From a virus: a stretch of 30,743 nucleotides of DNA. A program made the position numbers and the translations under genes. This document shows, one piece after another, positions 20,337 through 27,486 of the stretch (positions within the stretch are counted from its first letter, which is position 1; every line of letters starts with the position of its first letter). Below the pieces are notes generated by a model. The model was not told where the DNA came from, ran no database searches, and saw nothing but the letters and a program-made list of their open reading frames with translations. The DNA lies in IMG/VR virus record IMGVR_UViG_3300020020_000125, positions 1-30,743 of that record, one strand, 5' to 3'.

Positions 20337-20841
20337 TGGGGCGTGGTCTCCCGCTCGATCTCGGCGATCAACGATTCCCGGAGGATCTCGTACACGTCCT
20401 CATCCAGTTCCGTCACCCATTCATAGCGCCAGTGGCAACGCCTGGCGATGTTGAGATCGGTGAGGATTTGCTCTCGCCAGTACGGCTTTTTTTTTCCGCA
20501 TCGCGGGCCTCGCGTTGCCGCTTCTCGTGCGCGTCGATCGCATCGCGGATCTCGATGAAATCGTCGGGGTGCAAGTTATCGAGGACGGCGGCCATCTCGT
20601 CGGGCGACACGCCACGAATCGGGATGTCGTCATCGGCCAGGCACCAATCCACGAGGTACGCGATGACGGTGGCCCGCCCCACTTCCAAGAGGTCTACGAT
20701 GCGCGTGCCATCGCTGGCGGTGGTGTACATGCGGGCGTAGCGGCGATTGGCCTGGCCCGCGTTCAAGCGGCTCCACACGGTGAGCGTGTCACCGTTGGCC
20801 AACGTGATGATCTCGGTCTCGGGCAGTACGAATCGGCTCAT
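20333..20841 (-). CDS. Tail assembly chaperone, -1 frameshift product (gpGT-like)
   Basis: Nine consecutive A on the minus strand (20495 down to 20487) form an A-AAA-AAA slippery site. A -1 shift after K118 continues with KPYWREQILTDLNIARRCHW and a further 31 codons to the TGA at 20333-20335, which overlaps the tape-measure ATG. The fusion is 169 residues. This is the classical G/GT arrangement of siphoviral chaperones before the tape measure. The downstream part has no start codon or SD of its own. Confidence 0.8.
20413..20841 (-). CDS. Tail assembly chaperone, unshifted form (gpG-like)
   Basis: 142 residues. It opens with MSRFVLPETEIITLANGDTL and VWSRLNAGQANRRYARM, then DIPIRGVSPDEMAAVLDNLH and PDDFIEIRDAIDAHEKRQRE, and ends in an acidic/Ser-rich tail. 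Size, position between tail tube and tape measure, and the nearby slippery A9 run identify it as the gpG-type chaperone that coats the tape measure during tail assembly. Confidence 0.82.
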   Translation of the reverse strand: MSRFVLPETEIITLANGDTLTVWSRLNAGQANRRYARMYTTASDGTRIVDLLEVGRATVIAYLVDWCLADDDIPIRGVSPDEMAAVLDNLHPDDFIEIRDAIDAHEKRQREARDAEKKSRTGESKSSPISTSPGVATGAMNG

Positions 20842-20854
20842 AAGAATCGCTCGC

Positions 20855-21151
20855 TCATTGCTCGGGCGGTTTCAACGTGGCGCGTACGCTCTTGCTCGCG
20901 TCATCGATCGTCAGACTCACCACCGGCCACCACCAAAATCCCTTGGCCTTGGGAGCGGTGAATCCCAATCCCCGTTGCCGCACGAGAAACCGATCCACCG
21001 TGCGGTACGTGGCCGTGAGATGCCATGCGCCTTTGCCGTTACGAATCGACCACGGCCCGAGAGTGGCGGCCGTGCTCAATCCCCCGAGTAGCAAGCGGCC
21101 CTCGGTGCCATGCACACGGAGTGCAAAGCCGCCGCCGCTACTCGGGATCAT
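20855..21151 (-). CDS. Small tail-region hypothetical protein (98 aa)
   Basis: MIPSSGGGFALRVHGTEGRL is followed by beta-rich sequence with many aromatic residues (GFWWWPVVSLTIDDASKSV). It is placed between tail tube and chaperone, beginning 2 nt after the tail-tube stop. No family is recognised; a minor tail role is inferred from position. Confidence 0.6.
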   Translation of the reverse strand: MIPSSGGGFALRVHGTEGRLLLGGLSTAATLGPWSIRNGKGAWHLTATYRTVDRFLVRQRGLGFTAPKAKGFWWWPVVSLTIDDASKSVRATLKPPEQ

Positions 21152-21153
21152 CG

Positions 21154-21687
21154 TTACCGGGCCGCCGCCGGATCGCCGGCATCGTGCCGCTCACCGAAAC
21201 GCTCGGGCATGACCGGCTCGCCTTTGAGCCGCTCGCCACGCGCACGCGCCAGATGGTTGCGATCGGTCTCGCTCAACTCCACGCCTTGATCGGGGCCGGT
21301 CCACGGGCCGGCCGCTCGGAAATTCCCCGTGACCTTGGGAGCTTTCAGCGAGGCATCGATCGAGGCATCGAGGTACGCGAGGCCTTGCCAGTAAAATGTC
21401 GGCTCATCGTTATTCGGGATGAGTTTCAACATCCCCGGCTTGGTGGCGGTGGCCGCTTTGAAGAGGGCCAACTCTTCGGAATTCCAGAAGCCGCCCACGG
21501 TCCCGCTGATGTCGGGTAGCCCCGGCACGTATACGCGGTTTACGTCACCGAAGCATGTAACGTCCTCGTACTCGGTGGCGAATGATGCTTTCCACTGATT
21601 GAGGGAGATGATTTCGACGGGGGTGATCGGAGGCGTGCCGGTGTCCTCGCCGTACAACACCGCACCATAGCGGCCACTGAGAATCAT
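21154..21687 (-). CDS. Major tail (tube) protein
   Basis: 177 residues. The N-terminal two thirds resemble siphoviral tail-tube proteins: SGRYGAVLYGEDTG, ISLNQWKASFATEYEDVTCF, PGLPDISGTVGGFWNSEELA and FYWQGLAYLDASIDASLKAP, ending in a strand GNFRAAGPW. The last 30 residues are charged and probably disordered. The ATG at 21687 overlaps the tail-terminator stop as ATGA. Gene order (tail terminator, tube, chaperone, tape measure) supports the call. Confidence 0.82.
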   Translation of the reverse strand: MILSGRYGAVLYGEDTGTPPITPVEIISLNQWKASFATEYEDVTCFGDVNRVYVPGLPDISGTVGGFWNSEELALFKAATATKPGMLKLIPNNDEPTFYWQGLAYLDASIDASLKAPKVTGNFRAAGPWTGPDQGVELSETDRNHLARARGERLKGEPVMPERFGERHDAGDPAAAR

Positions 21688-22130
21688 GATCGTGTCCTTT
21701 CCAATGCGGCCGAGAGACTTACCTCCACCCGATAGCGTGAGCCGCGATGCTGCCACCGGATCGATTTGTTTTGATCGTCAAATTCCGTATAGCGAATCCG
21801 CCCGTTGTCATCGTCTCGATGCATCGCCATGAACGTGGCCCCCGGGATCGTGAGCGTGCCCTCGTCCAAGAGCGCATCGATCCTGGCGGCGGCCGCCGCG
21901 ATATCGCCGGCCCCGTTCACGATCACCGCTTTGACCGCGTAGATCGTGGTCTCGATCGCACGGCCGCCAAACACCGCATCCGCCGATTGCGTCACGAGCG
22001 AGATGATCACAAACGCTTTCGATCCGTGCGGGGCGACATCCCAAAAGACGCCATCGGGGCAGAGGGCCGCGAGGGCGGGATCGGTCTGTAGCGTGGCGAC
22101 CATCGCATCATCGATGGCGGCGGTTTCCAT
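21684..22130 (-). CDS. Tail terminator/completion protein (DUF3168-like)
   Basis: 148 residues: VATLQTDPALAALCPDGVFW, VAPHGSKAFVIISLVTQSAD, then IYAVKAVIVNGAGDIAAAAA, RIDALLDEGTLTIPG and a final MHRDDDNGRIRYTEFDD. This matches the gp17/DUF3168-like proteins that cap the tail tube and join it to the head. The ATG overlaps the preceding TAA as TAATG. Confidence 0.82.
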   Translation of the reverse strand: METAAIDDAMVATLQTDPALAALCPDGVFWDVAPHGSKAFVIISLVTQSADAVFGGRAIETTIYAVKAVIVNGAGDIAAAAARIDALLDEGTLTIPGATFMAMHRDDDNGRIRYTEFDDQNKSIRWQHRGSRYRVEVSLSAALERTRS

Positions 22131-22549
22131 TAGGACACCTCCACCCCGAGGCCGTGCTCTCGCAAGAGTTGCGCGATCATCGTTTCGAAAATCTGATCCT
22201 TTTGGTGCATCACCGAATCGAACGCGTGATGCGGCCGCGAGGCCCCACGGCCCGCCCCTCGCTTGGTCTCGCGCACGGCCGATCCGTTGTCAAAGAGCCA
22301 TGAATGTTGCGCTCGGTTCCGCACCTCGGATCCCTTGGCGTACGTGCCATCGCTCACCTTGCGGACCTGTAGGCCTCGCGCCAGATTGCCGGTGACGTGG
22401 TGGTACGCGTACACCGCCTTTAATTCGTCCACCGCCGTGGCGGCCAATTCCTCGGCGGCGGTCTGCCCCTCGGCCACGAGATCACGCGGCAACGCCTCCA
22501 ATTCGCTCTCGGCCTCGGTGAGACCTTGCCAGGTAAATGCCGCGCTCAC
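22130..22549 (-). CDS. HK97 gp10-like neck/tail protein
   Basis: 139 residues from a GTG at 22549, which overlaps the previous stop as GTGA. Helix AESELEALPRDLVAEGQTAA, then AYHHVTGNLARGLQV, the RAQHSWLFDNGSAV segment and RPHHAFDSVMHQ follow the HK97-gp10 pattern of a helix, then 'TG-L', then 'a...e-fG', then 'p..f..'. These proteins sit at the head-tail junction. Confidence 0.8.
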   Translation of the reverse strand: MSAAFTWQGLTEAESELEALPRDLVAEGQTAAEELAATAVDELKAVYAYHHVTGNLARGLQVRKVSDGTYAKGSEVRNRAQHSWLFDNGSAVRETKRGAGRGASRPHHAFDSVMHQKDQIFETMIAQLLREHGLGVEVS

Positions 22550-22890
22550 GATACGGCCGGCTCCACGGCCTCGATGCACGTCATCACCATCTGGCGATCT
22601 TGCAGATCGATCCCGGCCACTTGGAGCACGCGGGCACCAAAGAGGATGCGCGTGTGCGTGGTGACGCCAGGATGGATCGGCCCCGTCACCGTCAATGATC
22701 GGCCGGCCACCACCGTGGCATGTGTTTGCCGCTCTTGCTCGCCGGGGGTACCGTCCACGCGCACGTACAACGTGGGCGGGATGAGATCGGTCCACGTGAG
22801 CGTATAGCCGCCCTCGCCATCGGGTACCGGCGGCCCGGGATTTTGGAGCCGCACGAGATCCCGCCGCTTGCCGGCCGAGGTGATGCTCAT
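22546..22890 (-). CDS. Head closure protein (SPP1 gp16-like)
   Basis: 114 residues: MSITSAGKRRDLVRLQNPGP, then GGYTLTWTDLIPPTLYVRVD, the ERQTHATVVAGRSLTVTGPI strand pair and TRILFGARVLQVAGI. The order R-R-x-x-x-L-Q-x-P...G-Y...W...V is that of the head-tail joining family that closes the connector after packaging. Both ends overlap their neighbours (ATGA, GTGA). Confidence 0.83.
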   Translation of the reverse strand: MSITSAGKRRDLVRLQNPGPPVPDGEGGYTLTWTDLIPPTLYVRVDGTPGEQERQTHATVVAGRSLTVTGPIHPGVTTHTRILFGARVLQVAGIDLQDRQMVMTCIEAVEPAVS

Positions 22891-23216
22891 GCCAGGGCCG
22901 GATCTCGGAGCCGATGCAGCATCGATGTCACGAGGGGCGAGAGATAACCATCGGGCGGCCGGTCCAACGCGGAATCGCTCACGGTCTCGGGATCGTCACC
23001 GCGCCATCGCCACTGATCCAAGAGTTGCCGCAACGCGGCCCCGGTCACGATCGGATTGCCCGCGTAGACCGAGGCATCCGCCGCTTTGAGATAGTCGGTG
23101 ATCACGGCCTCGGCGATCTCGATCTGCGCGAGCAAGAGCGCATCTTGCGGATCGCCGTTCGCCCATGTGAGACCGCAGTAATCCTTAGCTTGCTGTAGCG
23201 ATGCGATGTAGTTCAC
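22887..23216 (-). CDS. Head-tail connector (gp6-like adaptor)
   Basis: 109 residues. SLQQAKDYCGLTWANGDPQD, LLLAQIEIAEAVITDYL and a C-terminal PPDGYLSPLVTSMLHRLRDP follow the gp6/gp15 adaptor pattern (helix, D-x-x-L/I, A-x-x-x-I-x-x-Y-L, closing helix). The GTG at 23216 overlaps the preceding stop as GTGA. Adaptor proteins form the ring beneath the portal. Confidence 0.82.
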   Translation of the reverse strand: MNYIASLQQAKDYCGLTWANGDPQDALLLAQIEIAEAVITDYLKAADASVYAGNPIVTGAALRQLLDQWRWRGDDPETVSDSALDRPPDGYLSPLVTSMLHRLRDPALA

Positions 23217-23743
23217 GGCCGGCCATCCTTGCCATCGCGGCCCCGTTTGACCATCAACACCCAATCGGGCGAATCGCCTGGCTTGGCCGTGGTCTCGGGT
23301 GCGCCACAGTGCCAGGTGCCGCCGCTCCACGTCACCATGTCGCCCGCCTCGTACGTGCCGGCCGCCCACACGCCCCGGTACAGGGGCATCCCCGGCACCG
23401 TCACCGCGTGCGCGGCCTCGCTCTCGCCGTGGAGCCACTTGATCGCAAAGCGGCGATTCCCCTCGTACGTGAATGAGAAATCCGAGGGCGACCATCCATC
23501 GCGGCCATCCTTGCCAGGCGGCCCGGTGAGCGGCGGCCGCGTTTCGGTGATCGCCATGCGCTCTCGGAGGGAGCCGAGATCCTTGGTGGCGAGATCCTGT
23601 ACGCGGGCATCTACGGTCTCTACGCGTGCGGCCATCGCGGTCAACACGGCGATCGATGTTTCGGCCGTGGCGAGGCGGGCCGCGAGCGGTTGTACGACGC
23701 TGGCGATGATGTCGGCCAAGCCGGCCGCGAGATCATCCGGCAT
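23213..23743 (-). CDS. Collagen-like, carbohydrate-binding-type structural protein
   Basis: 176 residues: an N-terminal coiled coil (about 1-68, Ala/Leu-rich with TAETSIAVLTAMAARVETVD), a short collagen-like GPPGKDGRDG at 74-83, and a beta domain. Near 124-160 comes GVWAAGTYEAGDMVTWSGG with TWHCGAPET and PGDSPDW, the aromatic pattern of chitin-binding-type modules; RGRDGKDG follows at the end. It resembles phage decoration or neck-whisker proteins. It overlaps the portal gene by 11 nt. Confidence 0.72.
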   Translation of the reverse strand: MPDDLAAGLADIIASVVQPLAARLATAETSIAVLTAMAARVETVDARVQDLATKDLGSLRERMAITETRPPLTGPPGKDGRDGWSPSDFSFTYEGNRRFAIKWLHGESEAAHAVTVPGMPLYRGVWAAGTYEAGDMVTWSGGTWHCGAPETTAKPGDSPDWVLMVKRGRDGKDGRP

Positions 23744-25160
23744 GGCACTCGATTCCTTTCAGCCGTAAACGCGAGATGATCGCCGCTTTGGTGTCATCGG
23801 TGAATGGCGCGGCGGGTGTGGCCGGGGCCGCCGGGGCGGCGGGGGCCGCTTTGGAAAATGGTTGATCGGCATCGCGTTCCGCCAGGGCCGCGAGCGAAAA
23901 CATCTGCTGTTGCATATACGGCGATCCGCCGCCGGCCACTTTGCCGAGGCCAAAGTACCGCGCTCGCGCTTCGTCGGGCGACATGCCGCCGCCTTTGATG
24001 CCCTCGGCGGCGGCCGTGTTTTTCGCGGTCACATCTACCCAAATCAAATCGTCTACATCGAATTCGGTGCCGTACGGCGGGGGCAATTCCAATCCCTCAT
24101 CGAGACACAATTCCAGCGAGGTAAAGAGCGGCTGTAGGCATTCGTTGTAGTACAGCTGTAGCAGCGGAGTGGGGCCAAAGGGCGGGGCCGCCCCGATGCC
24201 CGCGAGGTACGGCGGCATCCCGTAGCACCCGCAAATCGTGGTGCCGCTCCAATTGAGTTGCTCGATCAATTGGGCATCGGCCGCGCTCATCGTCATTTGC
24301 TCGTACTTGAGACCATCGCCGAGAACGGCCACCTTGCCGAAATTCGCGCCGCTGAATTCGGTATTCCAATAATCTTTGAGCCGCTTGGCCGTGTCATCGC
24401 CGATCGCCCCTGGCGCGGTGAGCACGCCCCCGGGCTGCGAGCCGTTGGCGAAAAAGGTTTTGCTTCCGGATGCGATCGCTTGCTGTTGCAACGCGGCCAT
24501 GCCGCACGCAAAGAGGGGCGAGACTCCGATCAACGGGTGGAAGAGCGCGTACATCACATCGTGGATGATCTCGGTGCCAGGCACCGTCACCACATCCATG
24601 CCGCCGGTCACTTCGGGGCCGAGGCCCGAGAGATCATCCCGCCGCAACTCGTAATACACATCGCCGCTCGGGGTCACGAGGGGCGTTACTCGCGTCGGAT
24701 CGAGGATGTACAACGCGGTCACGATGCCCCGGGCATCGCGGCTCTTCAGTACGTAGGTGTTGCCGTGGAGTAGCTTGGATGCAATCCAGTACTCGATGAA
24801 CTTGATCCGGTTTTGGTAGCGGTTCGGCTTTTTGAGGACGGGAGAAAACGCGGGCGATGTCGTTTCGGCCCACACGCCATCGCCGGTCAACTCCACGAGC
24901 CGCAATCGGACCTTGCCGATGTCGGCCATGATCTTGGTGACACAGACAAACACCATCGGAGCCGCGAGCACGGAATCCACCGTGGTTTCCGCGTTGCGTT
25001 GCCAGGCCCCCGTAAACGGCTCATGGACCACGAACGGGTGCCACCCGCCCCCGCCAGGCGTAGCGGCTCCGAGGCCCGCCGAGGCCCGCGAGGCCGGCCG
25101 GATCGCGGCCTTGGGGCGGGCCTTGGCGATGTTCCGGATCGCTTTCGTGCGTGTGGCCAT
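23733..25160 (-). CDS. Portal protein (HK97 family)
   Basis: 475 residues from the ATG at 25160 (GAGA 7 nt upstream). Motifs of HK97-type portals are clear: TTVDSVLAAPMVFVCVTKIM, LLHGNTYVLKSRDARGIVTA, LYILDPTRVTPL, IIHDVMYALFHPLIGVSPLF, GLKYEQMTMSAADAQLIEQL and CGCYGMPPYLAGIG. The C-terminus has a flexible Ala/Pro repeat (AAPAAPAAPATPAAP). The portal is the dodecameric DNA gateway. The gene begins just beyond the terminator that follows the capsid gene. Confidence 0.93.
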   Translation of the reverse strand: MATRTKAIRNIAKARPKAAIRPASRASAGLGAATPGGGGWHPFVVHEPFTGAWQRNAETTVDSVLAAPMVFVCVTKIMADIGKVRLRLVELTGDGVWAETTSPAFSPVLKKPNRYQNRIKFIEYWIASKLLHGNTYVLKSRDARGIVTALYILDPTRVTPLVTPSGDVYYELRRDDLSGLGPEVTGGMDVVTVPGTEIIHDVMYALFHPLIGVSPLFACGMAALQQQAIASGSKTFFANGSQPGGVLTAPGAIGDDTAKRLKDYWNTEFSGANFGKVAVLGDGLKYEQMTMSAADAQLIEQLNWSGTTICGCYGMPPYLAGIGAAPPFGPTPLLQLYYNECLQPLFTSLELCLDEGLELPPPYGTEFDVDDLIWVDVTAKNTAAAEGIKGGGMSPDEARARYFGLGKVAGGGSPYMQQQMFSLAALAERDADQPFSKAAPAAPAAPATPAAPFTDDTKAAIISRLRLKGIECHAG

Positions 25161-25180
25161 TCGGGATCTCGCTCGCACTC

Positions 25181-25227
25181 AAAAACAAAAGGCGTGCCCC
25201 GGCCTCGTGTGAGGACCGAGGCACGCC
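25181..25227 (-). terminator. Rho-independent terminator after the capsid gene
   Basis: On the minus strand GGCGTGCC and GGCACGCC (25227-25220 and 25198-25191) make a perfect 8-bp stem, with an inner CCTC-loop-GAGG. The stem is followed immediately by TTTTGTTTTT (25190-25181). It lies 17 nt past the protease-capsid stop and just before the portal start. It would reduce transcription of the portal and tail genes relative to capsid protein. Confidence 0.82.
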
Positions 25228-25244
25228 CAACTCACGCGATCGAA

Positions 25245-27218
25245 CTACTCGCCGGCCTTGGCGCGGCCGGCCGGCGGCGGCACGTACGCCCCGCCCGCCT
25301 GGCCCATCGCAAACGGCGATGCCATCGTCGGGGTCCACGCGGCCCCGGTGAGGTACTCGACCGACACCGGCCGCGCTCGTACCCAATTGATGAACCGTTC
25401 CGCACGGAGGCCCACCAAATTGTTTTGCCAGAGCGACACGAGGACCGTAGTGGCATCGGCCGGATTCGCCGGAGCCGAATCCATCTGTACCGAGGCCTCG
25501 CGGCTGATATCGATGTTTACCTGGCCCTCGTCCGCGATGAGGATTTCATCGGCGGCCACGAGGATCACGAGACCGGCGGCGGTCTGCGATGTGACGACCT
25601 TGATCCCGCCTGGCAACGTGCCGCCCGTCGGCCCCATGCTCGGGAACTGTGGCGCACCGAGCGGATTGGTGGAGACACCGAGCGCGAATGCGTTGGCCTC
25701 GCTCATGATCAGTACCGCATTCGTGAGCGGCACTTTATTGGCGATGAACAACGCGATCATGTTGGCGATGTCGCCCCACGCGTTGACGGTGGCCACCGCG
25801 CTATGGGCACCGTTGGTGATCGAGGCGGGATGCACATCCGGCACGAGAGCCACCGCCGGATTGATGAACTGCTCATCGAGAAACGCGGCGATCCCCGCGA
25901 TCATGTCGCGGCGGCATGCCTCTTCGGCCGAGGGCGATGAGAGCCGTACCAATTCCTCGGTGAGCGTGATGATGCCGGCGGCCTTGCTCACGCCCAGCGA
26001 GACCGTGCCCCATCCGAGTTTCGTGAGCGGCTTGGCGGCACCCTGGCCCACCCATCCGTACACGCCCGCGAGAGTCTGTAGCGCCACCTTGGTATTGAAT
26101 GGCACGTACCGCATCCCGGGGATCTTGCCGATGATCGTGGCGGGCCGGAGCAACTCAATGAAATCGCCGAGGATGTTTTGCTGTACGAGCGGCCCCGCCC
26201 ACGATGGATCGGTGGTGTTGCCGGCGGCTACGGCCGCTTTCAGTGCGAGCGCCACCTCGGGGGTGGTGTCATTCCATTTCTTTTCCGCGATCGCCACTGC
26301 GCGGCCGTACTCGCCTCGGGCCTCGGCGATCGCCATGATCATGCGCGTGGCGGCCGTGCCCTTGGGGAGATTCGATTTGATCGCCACGTGCGGCACGGCC
26401 CCACGAAGATCCGATGCGCTCTTGACGGAGCGGATCGCGGTGATCGGAGTGGCGGCGGCCACGTTGGATGCTTCCAGCTTTTTGAGCCGCTGCAAATGCA
26501 GATCGGTTTTTTCGAGATCGACATCGAGGCGATCGTATTCGTCGGCCTCATCGCCCTCCAAGGTGGTGCCGGCCTCGTGGGCCTTAGTCATCAACTCGTC
26601 CATGCGAGCGACCGTGGCGGCTCGGTGATTTTCGGTTTCTTTCAACGCGTCAGGGATGAATGTTTTTTCGCTCATGATCGGCGCGTCCTTATCGCGCAAT
26701 CGCACGGCAAGGCCTGACGCGGCCGGAGTGGCGGCATGAGCGGACGCGCTCTTAACAGAGAGAATCGCGGCATCGAGATTCGCGGGCACCGAGACCAATG
26801 ACAACTCGCGGATCTCCGCTTTCAAGATCCGCAATCCTTGCTTGATCGGCTCCACCGCTTTCGTGATCATCCCAACCGAGACATTCCGGATGAGACCGTG
26901 CGCCACCATGTGCGCGGCCAGATCACAGAGATCCTTGAGCGATCCGATCTCGGTCACTTCGGGGATCGCGGCCGTGAACGGCAAGCCGGCGGCGGTGGCT
27001 CGCTGAAATGTCACCGTGCCCACGGGGATCCGTTGATCGTGATTGAGTAGGAGCGGGACCGGATTGGCAAACGTGAGGCCGAGCGGATCCACCATCTCGC
27101 CATGCGAATCGATCGTGGGCGTAGAGGCGATGCCGGAAAACGAGCGGCCAGATTTCGCGGCGGCCTTGATGGTGAGTTGCACCTCACCCGCGAGGACGGC
27201 ATCCACACTCGTGCTCAT
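25245..27218 (-). CDS. Prohead protease fused to major capsid protein
   Basis: 657 residues in one frame. Residues 1-160 are a U35/S78-type prohead protease: GIASTPTIDSHGEMVDPLGL, LLLNHDQRIPVGTV with His60, LIRNVSVGMITK with Ser114 and ELSLVSVPANLDA. Residues about 182-260 form the coiled-coil delta/scaffold region. From about 275 on is an HK97-fold capsid protein (LRPATIIGKIPGMRYVPFNT, AAGIITLTEELVRLSSP, GPTGGTLPGGIKVVTSQTA). An internal ATG at 26675 with AAGGA 10 nt upstream could also yield the capsid part alone. No SD is clear at 27218. Confidence 0.93.
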   Translation of the reverse strand: MSTSVDAVLAGEVQLTIKAAAKSGRSFSGIASTPTIDSHGEMVDPLGLTFANPVPLLLNHDQRIPVGTVTFQRATAAGLPFTAAIPEVTEIGSLKDLCDLAAHMVAHGLIRNVSVGMITKAVEPIKQGLRILKAEIRELSLVSVPANLDAAILSVKSASAHAATPAASGLAVRLRDKDAPIMSEKTFIPDALKETENHRAATVARMDELMTKAHEAGTTLEGDEADEYDRLDVDLEKTDLHLQRLKKLEASNVAAATPITAIRSVKSASDLRGAVPHVAIKSNLPKGTAATRMIMAIAEARGEYGRAVAIAEKKWNDTTPEVALALKAAVAAGNTTDPSWAGPLVQQNILGDFIELLRPATIIGKIPGMRYVPFNTKVALQTLAGVYGWVGQGAAKPLTKLGWGTVSLGVSKAAGIITLTEELVRLSSPSAEEACRRDMIAGIAAFLDEQFINPAVALVPDVHPASITNGAHSAVATVNAWGDIANMIALFIANKVPLTNAVLIMSEANAFALGVSTNPLGAPQFPSMGPTGGTLPGGIKVVTSQTAAGLVILVAADEILIADEGQVNIDISREASVQMDSAPANPADATTVLVSLWQNNLVGLRAERFINWVRARPVSVEYLTGAAWTPTMASPFAMGQAGGAYVPPPAGRAKAGE

Positions 27219-27273
27219 CGGAGTGGATGCACGGTAGCGCCAACGCGGCCGCCGGCTATTTGTTTGATTCGGT

Positions 27274-27486
27274 TTATTCCGCCCGCTTGATCACCAAGCG
27301 GGTGGCGAATCGCAACGTGGCCGAGATCGATTCCCCTCGCTTGCGGGCCAACGTGATCAAGGCGTCATACTCCGTCACCGGCATCCATGCCGAGGCCAGG
27401 GCACGCGGTTCATCCACGGGCGGCCGGCCGCGAGGCCGACGCGAGCCACCGAGGATCAGCAACGTCGGATCTTTGGGATCGCTCAT
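27274..27486 (-). CDS. RHH-like small protein (70 aa)
   Basis: The basic N-terminal part (SRRPRGRPPVDEP) is followed by WMPVTEYDALITLARKRGES and ATLRFATRLVIKR, a strand-helix-helix order like a ribbon-helix-helix protein. The start overlaps the TerL stop as ATGA. It could bind DNA or regulate late genes; no specific family is assigned. Confidence 0.6.
   Translation of the reverse strand: MSDPKDPTLLILGGSRRPRGRPPVDEPRALASAWMPVTEYDALITLARKRGESISATLRFATRLVIKRAE

Noticed and set aside
22549-22795. Longer upstream form of the gp10-like gene
   Set aside because: The extra residues are a shadow of the head-closure gene; the GTG at 22549 with GTGA overlap gives a normal family length.
24813-25940. 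Long plus-strand frames opposite portal and capsid genes (also 25258-26628)
   Set aside because: They mirror strongly recognisable minus-strand genes, cross the terminator at 25181-25227 and encode low-complexity Arg/His-rich sequence.
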